DNA of 7,641 bases from Nitrospinota bacterium (GTDB lineage: Bacteria > Nitrospinota > Nitrospinia > UBA9942). Shown here piece after piece: positions 1 to 6,116 of the stretch. Position 1 is the stretch's first letter. Every line of letters starts with the position of its first letter. A program made the position numbers and the translations under genes. Location: assembly GCA_016234205.1 (NCBI GenBank), contig JACRGN010000317.1:1-7641 (forward strand). The letters are read 5' to 3'. Below the pieces are notes generated by a model, which searched no databases, was not told the DNA's origin, and was given only the letters and a program-made list of their open reading frames with translations.

Positions 1-72
1 ACAAGGGGGTATGTGAAGAAGGTATTGAGAAATTATGAGAATTATAAGAGGCTGTATAGGAGTGACCAGTGA
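1..72 (+). CDS. Lytic murein transglycosylase, C-terminal end only (partial)
   Basis: The first 23 codons of the window are open in frame 1 and end at a TGA at 70-72. The residues read TRGYVKKVLRNYENYKRLY followed by RSDQ. The pattern (E)TRxYVxxVLxNYxxYxxLY is what I know from the end of the SLT catalytic domain of soluble lytic transglycosylases (Slt70/MltC-like), periplasmic enzymes that cleave the MurNAc-GlcNAc bond of peptidoglycan. The gene starts outside the window, so its length, signal peptide and catalytic Glu cannot be seen. The last three residues (SDQ) and the stop codon come from a heptamer repeat array, so the natural C-terminus may have ended a little differently. Identification rests on one short but characteristic motif. 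The gene lies on the same strand as the deacylase 73 bases downstream and could share its transcript. Confidence 0.65.
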   Translation, partial: TRGYVKKVLRNYENYKRLYRSDQ

Positions 73-84
73 ACAGTGAACAGT
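61..84 (+). repeat. Heptamer array 1 (AGTGACC/AGTGAAC, about 3.4 units)
   Basis: The stretch reads AGTGACC, AGTGAAC, AGTGAAC, then AGT: a period of seven with one variable position. Three units of AGTGAAC contain TGA in every reading frame, because seven is coprime to three. One such TGA is the stop codon of the upstream transglycosylase. Read on the opposite strand the units are GTTCACT/GGTCACT, which share the GTCA/TTCA core with the other two arrays in this window. The function is unknown. Short period-7 intergenic arrays occur in several bacterial lineages, and slipped-strand replication is the usual explanation for their growth. Confidence 0.75.
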
Positions 85-92
85 ATATAGCA

Positions 93-98
93 AAAGGA
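93..98 (+). promoter_or_regulatory. Shine-Dalgarno-like AAGGAG stranded far upstream of the deacylase start
   Basis: AAGGAG is a good ribosome-binding sequence, but 47 bases separate it from the ATG at 146, far beyond a working spacing. Between them lies heptamer array 2. No purine-rich motif precedes the ATG at a normal distance; the bases just before it read CAACTTATTTT. From this site a TTG at 107 would open only a six-codon frame ending at TAA 125-127. The motif may be a relic of the original start region, now separated by repeat growth, or it may be chance. Confidence 0.35.
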
Positions 99-110
99 GA
101 GTTGTTTTGC

Positions 111-138
111 TGACCACTGACTACTAACCACTGACAAC
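111..138 (+). repeat. Heptamer array 2 (TGACCAC family, four units)
   Basis: Four consecutive 7-base units read TGACCAC, TGACTAC, TAACCAC and TGACAAC. Together with array 1 (61-84), which is related but in opposite orientation (TGAC here, GTCA-type there on the complementary strand), it fills much of the 73-base gap between the transglycosylase and deacylase genes. The two arrays could pair only imperfectly. It ends seven bases before the deacylase ATG and so forms most of that gene's immediate 5' untranslated sequence. Confidence 0.75.
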
Positions 139-145
139 TTATTTT

Positions 146-1753
146 ATGTATGATTTAATAATCAAAAATATAAAAATATATGATGGGAGCGGTGGTGAGC
201 CTTTTGTCTCTGATGTAGGGATAAAGGGTGACAGGTTAGAGAAGGTTGGAAGTATTGGTGTAGGGGCTCGCAATGACAAATTGATAAACGGTGAGGGTTT
301 ATGTCTATCACCTGGTTTTGTAGATATCCACTCCCATTCTGATTACTATCTTTTAATAGACCCTCTTGCCCAGAGCAAGGTCAGGCAGGGGGTTACAACA
401 GAGGTTGGCGGGAACTGTGGATATTCGGCGGCACCTATTTTCGGTAGCCCCCTATTGGAAAGAAAAAAGAGTTATAAAGAACAGTTTGGGCTTGACCTTA
501 ACTGGACAAAACTTAAGGGCTATAACAAAAAGATTAAAGAGAACGGCATCTCATTAAACTACTGCCAGCTTATAGGACATAATACCATAAGGGCATCAGT
601 GGCGGGAGTTGTTGATAGAGAGCCGTCATCGGATGAGATGAAAAAGATGGAGAGGATTGTTGAGGAGGCAATGGATGACGGTGCTGTAGGGATGTCTGTC
701 GGATTTGCCTATACACCATCATGTTTTGCAAAAAAGGAAGAAGTAGCAAATTTATGTAAAATTGTAGCAAAAAGGGGAGGCATATTTACAACCCATATAC
801 GGAGTGAAGGGAGGACACTGATAGAGTCTATTGAGGAGGTAATAGATATTTCAAGGGTATCAGGTGTCAGGCTTCAGATATCCCATTTAAAAACATTCGG
901 TGAAGAAAATTGGGGAAAGCTTGATAAAGTCTTTGAACTGATTGAGTCTGCCATTGATAATGGCATTGATATTGCCTGCGACCGTTATCCCTACACTGCT
1001 GCAAATACAGGGCTTCAGGCAGTTTTGCCTGACTGGGTATTTAATGGTGGAAAGGAAAAGGCAATTGAGAGGCTTAAAAATAATAAAACAAGAAATGATA
1101 TAAGGGATGAGCTATTAAAAAAGTATCCATCCAATGGTTACTGGGATAGTGTAATGATTTCTCAGGTGGTAACAGATAAGAATAAAGAGACAGAGGGGAA
1201 GAGTGTAAAAGAGGCATGGGTCAAGGGTCAGGGGTCAGGGGTCAGGAAAGGAGACCTGTTAGATTTTCTCTTTGATATTTTGATAGAGGAAAATCTGGAG
1301 GTTGATGCAATATATTTTTCCATGAGTGAAGAAAACATGAAGAGGATTCTTAAAAAAGATTATGTAATGGTAGGCTCGGACAGCGGCGCCCGCTCTATAG
1401 ATGGAGTTCTTGGTGCAGGACTACCTCACCCCCGGACATTTGGCACTTTCCCAAGAGTATTGGGAAAATATTGCAGGGATGAAAAACTGTTTGACCTTCC
1501 TGCTGCAATTTATAAAATGACCTCCTTTCCTTGTAAGAGAATAGGCATAAAGGATAGAGGGATGATAAAAGAGGGCTGCTTTGCCGACCTTGTAATATTT
1601 AACCCTGATACAATTTCCAATACTGCTACTTACGAATCACCAAAGAATTATCCCAAAGGAATTGAATATGTAATTGTAAATGGTATAATTACAGTAAAAA
1701 ATGGTGAGCATACTGGTACTAAAGCTGGCAGGATATTAATGCATAAAAAATGA
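146..1753 (+). CDS. D-aminoacylase / N-acyl-D-amino-acid deacylase, amidohydrolase superfamily
   Basis: This 535-residue protein should hydrolyse N-acyl-D-amino acids to a free D-amino acid and a carboxylate, in the cytoplasm (no signal peptide). It matches the metal-dependent D-aminoacylase family (COG3653 type) along its whole length, and its size is normal. Visible active-site residues correspond to those known in the Alcaligenes enzyme: H62 and H64 (HSHSD), C91 in the GNCG motif, H217 (TTHIRSEG), H247 (QISHLK) and D412 (GSDSG). Other family blocks are DRYPYTA near 279, LPHPRTFGTFPRVLG near 426 and YPKGIEYVIVNG near the end. The ATG at 146 is the only sensible start, since TAA lies in frame at 125, but it has no ribosome site at normal distance. 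Residues 358-367 are encoded by a heptamer array, which looks like an insertion in a variable loop. The gene overlaps the downstream kinase by 4 bases. Exact acyl and side-chain specificity cannot be read from sequence; dihydroorotase- or hydantoinase-like activity is unlikely given the GNCG and HPRTFGTFPR blocks. Confidence 0.93.
   Translation: MYDLIIKNIKIYDGSGGEPFVSDVGIKGDRLEKVGSIGVGARNDKLINGEGLCLSPGFVDIHSHSDYYLLIDPLAQSKVRQGVTTEVGGNCGYSAAPIFGSPLLERKKSYKEQFGLDLNWTKLKGYNKKIKENGISLNYCQLIGHNTIRASVAGVVDREPSSDEMKKMERIVEEAMDDGAVGMSVGFAYTPSCFAKKEEVANLCKIVAKRGGIFTTHIRSEGRTLIESIEEVIDISRVSGVRLQISHLKTFGEENWGKLDKVFELIESAIDNGIDIACDRYPYTAANTGLQAVLPDWVFNGGKEKAIERLKNNKTRNDIRDELLKKYPSNGYWDSVMISQVVTDKNKETEGKSVKEAWVKGQGSGVRKGDLLDFLFDILIEENLEVDAIYFSMSEENMKRILKKDYVMVGSDSGARSIDGVLGAGLPHPRTFGTFPRVLGKYCRDEKLFDLPAAIYKMTSFPCKRIGIKDRGMIKEGCFADLVIFNPDTISNTATYESPKNYPKGIEYVIVNGIITVKNGEHTGTKAGRILMHKK
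1218..1245 (+). repeat. Heptamer array 3 inside the deacylase coding sequence (GGGTCAR x4)
   Basis: Four tandem units read GGGTCAA, GGGTCAG, GGGTCAG, GGGTCAG. They are translated as part of W-V-K-G-Q-G-S-G-V-R (residues 358-367). Three GGGTCAG units cycle through all frames and encode a G-S-G-V-R-G-Q heptapeptide without a stop, whereas the complementary orientation (CTGACCC) would give TGA in every frame. The array is therefore tolerated only in the orientation seen here. The surrounding protein resumes a family-like sequence on both sides (GKSVKEA before, DLLDFLFDILIEE after). Confidence 0.85.
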
Positions 1754-4077
1754 AATTTCTCACCCTATTCCGAATAATATTTTGCTTCATTATCGGTCTA
1801 ATCCTGTTTTCACCTTCAAGACTATGGGCAGGCAATCCAGTTGTACTTGAACCTGACAGGGGGGAATATTCGCTTGCACCTCATCTGGACATCCTTGAAG
1901 ACAGAGAAAATAAATGGACAATAGAAAATGTAACCTCATCAGAACTCTCTAATAAATTTATCCCCAATAAAAAAGAATCCAATCCAAGTTTTGGTTTTAC
2001 AAACTCTGCTTACTGGGTGCGTTTTACTGTAAAGAATAATACTAAGGAAAAAGAGCATCTATTAGAAATCGCCTTGCCGCTGTTGGATAGGATTGACCTT
2101 TATATCCCTGAGGATAAAGGAAGTCATACCATTAAAAAGGCAGGCAGATTACTGCCATTCAAGGAGAGGGATATAAAACATAGAAACTTTGTTTTTAACC
2201 TGCCCGCTCATACCGGAGATGAGCAGACATACTACCTTCACTTTAAAACAGAAAGCGTAATGTCTTTTCCCATGACACTGTGGTCAAAAGAGTCTTTCTA
2301 CGAGAAGGATGATGATGAATATATTGCCCTTGGCATCTATTACGGCATCATCTTTATTATGGTTTTGTATAACCTCTTTCTCTTTTTCTCCCTCAGAGAT
2401 AAAAACTATTTATTTTACATCCTTTATATTGCCAGTCACGGATTATTCCAGGTAGTTATGAACGGTATTGCATATGAATACCTATGGCCAAATTCTACAT
2501 GGTGGAACCAACGGGCAAATATGTTCTTTGCCGGTGTCGCAGGATTCTGGGCAGCAAAATTTACGAGGAGTTTCCTTACAACTGAAAAATATACGCCAAA
2601 ACTGGACAAGGCACTATTAATCCTTATGATATGGAGTAGTCTTGCCACAGTATTATCACTAATAGTCAGTTACTCCATTATTGTTAAAATAGTTACTCTG
2701 CTTGCCGCAGCACTTGTCCTTATGATCTTACCTTCGGGTATCCTTTGCTGGCGAAGGGGATACGAACCTGCAAGGTATTTTACAATTGCATGGTCTTCTT
2801 TTTTAGGTGGAATATTTTTGGTTGTTCTAACCGACATCAAAGTTTTGCCATTAAATTTTATTACCTGGTATAGCATGCAAATCGGCTCGGCCTTTGAAGT
2901 GGTTCTCCTTTCCCTCGCACTTGCCGATAGGATTAACATCTTGAAGAAAGAAAAAGAGAATTTATATACTACACTATTATCCAAAGAAGAATATTTTCGG
3001 TCCCTAATAGAAAATTCCTCAGATATTGTTACGATTTTGGATGATAAAGGGACTTTTTTATATTCAAGCCCTTCTATTGAAAGGATACTCGGATACAAAA
3101 CTGATGAGCTGATTGGAAAGAATACATTTGATTATATTCATCCCGGCGACATTCCAAGAATTTTTGATGTTTTTACCCAATTGGTTCAAAAACCCGGCAT
3201 CTTTCCAAAAGAGGAGTTTCGTTTTCGCCATAAAGACGGCTCGTGGCATTTTATTGAATCAATAGGCTACAACCTTCTTAATAATCCTGCTGTAAGGGGT
3301 ATTATTGTCAATACCCGTGACATAACAGAAAATAAAATTCTTCATGAAGAAGCGATAAGGTCAGGACATCTGGCATCAATCGGCGAGCTGGCGGCGGGTA
3401 TCGCACATGAGATTAATAATCCTATAATGGGTATCATCAATTATGCCCAGATAGTAGCAAACAAATCTGAAAAGGGAATCAGTGAGAATGATGGAGATAT
3501 AATACTGGATATAGCCAACAGGATTAAAAAAGAGGGCGACCGCATAGCAAATATAGTTAAAAATCTCCTTTCTTTTGCCAGAGAAAACAAGGAGGAAAAG
3601 AGTCATGTCCATGTCAGTCAGATATTGTCCGATACACTCTCTTTGACAGAGACGCAGATAAGGAAAGACGGTATAAAATTAAAAACGAATTTACCGCAGA
3701 AACTGCCAGAAGTAATTGCAAACCCGCAGCAGATTGAGCAGGTCTTTTTAAACATCATAAGTAATGCACGATATGCCCTTAACACCAAATTCACAAAAGG
3801 AGATGAAGGTAAAATCCTTGAGATTCAGGGGGAAGAGACAATAATTGATAATTCTCAATATGTAAAAATAATATTTTACGATACAGGAATAGGCATACCT
3901 GCAAATATAATGGAAAAAATATTTAACCCGTTCTTTACAACAAAAGCAAGAGGTGAAGGTACCGGACTTGGTTTAAGCATCAGCCATGGCATTATCAGAA
4001 GCCATGGCGGCAAGCTTTTGCTTGATAGCATGGAAGGGAAATTTACAAGGGTTGAGGTCATTCTACCTTGTAAATAA
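1750..4077 (+). CDS. 7TMR-DISM / PAS membrane sensor histidine kinase
   Basis: This 775-residue inner-membrane kinase has a signal peptide (about 1-27, ending RLWA before GNP), then a periplasmic 7TMR-DISM extracellular type-2 domain (about 34-177, with SAYWVRFTVKN). Next is a seven-helix DISM membrane domain (about 190-395), a short helical linker, a PAS domain (about 418-530), HisKA with phosphoacceptor H553 in GIAHEINNP, and HATPase_c. The ATPase boxes are all visible: N668/N672 (NIISNA), D711 in DTGIGIP, the NPFFTTK F-box and GTGLGLS. It should be an active kinase. DISM extracellular domains are thought to bind carbohydrates or related small ligands, so a cell-wall or sugar-like signal is possible but unproven. 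There is no receiver or output domain and no adjacent classical response regulator. The ATG at 1750 overlaps the deacylase stop (ATGA) and lacks a clear ribosome site, suggesting translational coupling. The hydrophobic N-terminus supports this start. Confidence 0.93.
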   Translation: MKFLTLFRIIFCFIIGLILFSPSRLWAGNPVVLEPDRGEYSLAPHLDILEDRENKWTIENVTSSELSNKFIPNKKESNPSFGFTNSAYWVRFTVKNNTKEKEHLLEIALPLLDRIDLYIPEDKGSHTIKKAGRLLPFKERDIKHRNFVFNLPAHTGDEQTYYLHFKTESVMSFPMTLWSKESFYEKDDDEYIALGIYYGIIFIMVLYNLFLFFSLRDKNYLFYILYIASHGLFQVVMNGIAYEYLWPNSTWWNQRANMFFAGVAGFWAAKFTRSFLTTEKYTPKLDKALLILMIWSSLATVLSLIVSYSIIVKIVTLLAAALVLMILPSGILCWRRGYEPARYFTIAWSSFLGGIFLVVLTDIKVLPLNFITWYSMQIGSAFEVVLLSLALADRINILKKEKENLYTTLLSKEEYFRSLIENSSDIVTILDDKGTFLYSSPSIERILGYKTDELIGKNTFDYIHPGDIPRIFDVFTQLVQKPGIFPKEEFRFRHKDGSWHFIESIGYNLLNNPAVRGIIVNTRDITENKILHEEAIRSGHLASIGELAAGIAHEINNPIMGIINYAQIVANKSEKGISENDGDIILDIANRIKKEGDRIANIVKNLLSFARENKEEKSHVHVSQILSDTLSLTETQIRKDGIKLKTNLPQKLPEVIANPQQIEQVFLNIISNARYALNTKFTKGDEGKILEIQGEETIIDNSQYVKIIFYDTGIGIPANIMEKIFNPFFTTKARGEGTGLGLSISHGIIRSHGGKLLLDSMEGKFTRVEVILPCK

Positions 4078-4136
4078 TACGAAAATAAAATACCATATTT
4101 TCCACCATGTTTATTCATAGGAAATTATAATAATTT

Positions 4137-4317
4137 GCCATGCACGGAGACACAGAGAAAAAAACAAATTTTTTTGACACGGATTTACACAGATTATTTA
4201 TGATTTTTATGGTTTTTTATTTCTGTGTTACCCCTGATTGCTTCTTTCAGGGGTTATCTGTGTCTTTCAGTGTCTTTATTTTTTGAGTCTTTCTCTGTGC
4301 CTCAGTGTTTCAGTGGC
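4137..4317. repeat. Imperfect palindromic intergenic element, about 181 bases
   Basis: The outer arms are GCCATGCACGGAGACACAGA(GAAA) at 4137-4160 and TTTCTCTGTGCCTCAGTG at 4290-4307, with TGGC at 4314-4317. The inner arms are GACACGGATTTACACAGATT(A) at 4176-4196 and TTATCTGTGTCTTTCAGTGT(C) at 4254-4274. At the centre, ACCCCTGA (4230-4237) pairs perfectly with TCAGGGGT (4247-4254) across nine bases. The arms match with scattered mismatches and small loops, so the transcript could fold into a long rod. There is no coding potential and no transposase. It resembles the CACGGAGACACAGAG type of dispersed intergenic repeat I know from several environmental bacterial genomes, so it may be a MITE- or REP-like element. 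It could also act as an end-of-transcript barrier after the DISM kinase, though the central hairpin is not followed by a clean T-run. Confidence 0.6.
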
Positions 4318-4355
4318 TTAATCAGATTTTTGTTCTGCTCGGAGGCAATTAAATA

Positions 4356-4407
4356 TATCATGGCACACTTTTGCACGGACATACTTCTGTAACATGATAC
4401 ACTTTTT
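4356..4407. repeat. Paired CATG-N2-ACACTTTT direct repeats with TATCATG/CATGATA inverted ends
   Basis: CATGGCACACTTTT (4359-4372) and CATGATACACTTTT (4393-4406) agree at 12 of 14 positions and are 34 bases apart, close to three helical turns. Overlapping them, TATCATG (4356-4362) and CATGATA (4393-4399) form an exact 7-base inverted repeat. The block sits about 140-190 bases upstream of the TPR gene start, where an operator for that operon could lie. Its function is not established and short matches in AT-rich DNA can arise by chance. Confidence 0.3.
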
Positions 4408-4463
4408 CTCACAACTATAAATGCAACCCCTTTCATTTTTCCTATCATAACTACCTGTTTTTA

Positions 4464-4515
4464 TTGACAAACAATAAATTTTTACAGCATTTTATTATTC
4501 TGGCATAGAAGTTGA
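4464..4515 (+). promoter_or_regulatory. Weak promoter candidates for the TPR/receiver-kinase/FadL operon
   Basis: A perfect -35-like TTGACA lies at 4464-4469, but no good -10 follows at 16-18 bases; TATTAT at 4493-4498 is 23 bases away. A second pairing is TTTACA (4481-4486) with CATAGA (4504-4509) at 17 bases. A sigma-54-like TGGCATA-N4-TTGAT at 4501-4516 has correct spacing but lacks the conserved C of the -12 GC. The region between 4440 and 4545 is the natural place for the operon's promoter, but the sequence does not single one out. Confidence 0.25.
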
Positions 4516-4547
4516 TTACATTATTTATAAAAGTAGGAGAAAAAACT

Positions 4548-4871
4548 ATGAAAAAGATAGTATTGGGTTATTTGGTGGTAATAAGTATGTTTTTATCCAA
4601 TATATCCAATGCAGATATGCTGAATTTAAGTGATTATACTACAACCTCCTACAATAGTGGAATTGATTATTATAATAAAGGGGAATACCATAGTGCGATT
4701 GAAGAATTCAGCCGGGTAATTGCTAACCACCCGGATTTTGCCCCTGCCTATTACTTGCGTGGGATTGTTTATAATGATAAAGGGGAACACGCCAACGCAA
4801 TTAATGATTTTCAGAAGGCATGTGATATGAGATATGAAGATGGGTGTAAGGCATTGCATATAATTTCATAA
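4548..4871 (+). CDS. Small exported TPR-repeat protein
   Basis: This 107-residue protein begins with a signal peptide (MKKIVLGYLVVISMFLSNISNA, cleavage likely before DMLN), followed by two tetratricopeptide repeats. Repeat one starts at YNSGIDYYNKGEYHSAIEEF and repeat two at YLRGIVYNDKGEHANAINDF. It ends in a Cys-containing tail (KACDMRYEDGCKAL) common in small TPR proteins. TPRs are helical hairpins that mediate protein-protein contacts; here that would be in the periplasm or at the envelope. The ATG at 4548 is chosen because AGGAG at 4535-4539 precedes it by eight bases and it yields a clean signal peptide. A TTG 36 bases upstream is in frame but would spoil the signal sequence. It is the first gene of a likely three-gene operon, 39 bases before the receiver-kinase. 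The partner protein is unknown. Two repeats are few, so it may act as an oligomer. Confidence 0.85.
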   Translation: MKKIVLGYLVVISMFLSNISNADMLNLSDYTTTSYNSGIDYYNKGEYHSAIEEFSRVIANHPDFAPAYYLRGIVYNDKGEHANAINDFQKACDMRYEDGCKALHIIS

Positions 4872-4910
4872 AATCAATCTATGCAACTAAAAAAACAGAG
4901 GGAGGAAGTT

Positions 4911-6074
4911 ATGGATGCAAGAATACTTGTAACAGATGATGAAGAGAGTGTCAGATTTACACTCAAGACATTCCTTTTAGAGGAAGGATATAAAGTAGAT
5001 ACCGCTACGGACTATGACGAAGCCCTGATTAAAATTAGTGAGAAGGATTTTGATTTGATATTTACGGATATCATTTTAGAGAATAAGACAGGTATTGATA
5101 TCCTCCGTGAGGCAAAAGAAAAAAATCCAAACTGCCTCGTGGTTATGATTACAGGTTCTCCTGATGTTGATTCTGCCTCGGCTGCTCTCCGTCTTGGTGC
5201 TTTTGATTATATCGTTAAACCTTTACGACAGCCTACAATCCTCCATGTTGCCGCCATTGCCTTAAAACAAAAGGCTCTAACAGATGAAAAGGATAGATAC
5301 CGTTTGAATTTAGAATCAACTAATAAAGAATTAAATATCATAAATGAAAAACTCAAAGAAATGGACAGGCAGAAGACAGAGTTTTTAAACATAGTTACTC
5401 ATGATATAAGGAATCCACTAACCGCTATCAAATTGTATATTGAAATGCTTTTAAAATATAAAGATGAGCCTGATACAATACAGAAGGTATATGAAGAATA
5501 TTTAACTATAGCGAAAAAGGCGAGCATAAGGCTTGAAAATCTTGTAAGCGACTATCTTGATTTGACAAAGCTGGAGGCAGGGCAGATGAGATTCAGGCAA
5601 GAGCCTGTAGATATAAAATATGCGATTAATGACACTATTCAGATATATGAGGGAGAGGCAATAGAAAAAGGCATAAGTTTAAAATCCAATTTTGGTATGG
5701 ATGGTGAGATACCTGTCATTGTTGGTGACGACGGTAAGATAAGACAGGTTGTATCAAATCTTTTAGGCAATGCCATAAAATTTACACCTGAGGGCGGGAC
5801 AGTTACTGCCTCTGTCTTAAGGAAGGAAGATTTTGTAGAAATATGTGTAGAAGATACAGGCCCTGGCATACCGACGGAATACCATGAAAAGATATTTGAG
5901 AAATTTGTTCAGGTGGAGGAAGGGAATGAAAAGGTTAAAAAGGGGACAGGACTCGGACTTCAGATAGTCAAAAACATAGTTGACCATCATGGTGGGAGGG
6001 TTTGGGTGGAGAGTGAGGAAGAGAGAGGGGCAAGATTTGTAGCTGCTTTTCCGATCAAACAGATGAATGTATAA
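4911..6074 (+). CDS. Receiver-histidine kinase hybrid (REC-HisKA-HATPase), cytoplasmic
   Basis: This 387-residue soluble protein has an N-terminal receiver domain (about 3-120), a charged coiled-coil linker (about 125-155), HisKA and HATPase_c. Receiver residues are complete: acidic D9/D10, phosphoacceptor D53 (FTDI), T81 (ITGSP) and K103 (VKP). The kinase H-box is H164 in THDIRNPL. The ATP lid shows N283/N287 (NLLGNA), D315 (DTGPGIP), the EKIFEKF box and G345-T-G-L-G. There is no transmembrane segment and no DNA-binding domain. With the receiver upstream of the kinase, phosphorylation of D53 by another kinase probably tunes the kinase activity, as in known REC-HK proteins. The final output regulator is not encoded here. 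The ATG at 4911 is preferred because GGAGG at 4901-4905 precedes it by five bases; an in-frame ATG at 4881 lies upstream without such a site. It is probably co-transcribed with the TPR gene before it and the FadL gene after it. Confidence 0.92.
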   Translation: MDARILVTDDEESVRFTLKTFLLEEGYKVDTATDYDEALIKISEKDFDLIFTDIILENKTGIDILREAKEKNPNCLVVMITGSPDVDSASAALRLGAFDYIVKPLRQPTILHVAAIALKQKALTDEKDRYRLNLESTNKELNIINEKLKEMDRQKTEFLNIVTHDIRNPLTAIKLYIEMLLKYKDEPDTIQKVYEEYLTIAKKASIRLENLVSDYLDLTKLEAGQMRFRQEPVDIKYAINDTIQIYEGEAIEKGISLKSNFGMDGEIPVIVGDDGKIRQVVSNLLGNAIKFTPEGGTVTASVLRKEDFVEICVEDTGPGIPTEYHEKIFEKFVQVEEGNEKVKKGTGLGLQIVKNIVDHHGGRVWVESEEERGARFVAAFPIKQMNV

Positions 6075-6116
6075 GATTTTAATTTAGCTGGTTAATACTT
6101 TTTATAAGGAGAGGGC

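Noticed and set aside
1218..1245. Array 3 as a sequencing or assembly artefact breaking the gene
   Set aside because: The frame is intact on both sides, with family motifs before and after, so an indel error in the array is unlikely, though unit number could still be miscounted.
2670..3098. 142-codon minus-strand open frame inside the DISM kinase
   Set aside because: It is antisense to a gene with unbroken domain matches, and its translation resembles no family I recognise.
4087..4101. AAAATA-CCA-TATTTT palindrome after the DISM kinase stop as a terminator
   Set aside because: The stem is purely A/T with no following T-run, too weak to call a terminator.
4361..4375. Sigma-54-like TGGCAC...TTGCA
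   Set aside because: The -24 and -12 elements are one base too close (TGGCACA-N3-TTGC instead of N4). Sigma-54 promoters are very strict about this spacing.
4360..4392. Ten-codon leader peptide ORF (MAHFCTDILL) after GGAGG at 4341
   Set aside because: The ribosome site is 14 bases away, the peptide has no regulatory codon run, and no attenuator hairpin follows. It overlaps the repeat pair and is likely chance.
4512..4547. TTG start giving a longer TPR protein
   Set aside because: It would place 12 extra residues ahead of a clean signal peptide and overlap the AGGAG that serves the ATG at 4548.
4881..4910. Upstream ATG start for the receiver-kinase
   Set aside because: No ribosome site precedes it, whereas GGAGG precedes the ATG at 4911 at ideal distance and the receiver domain begins right there.
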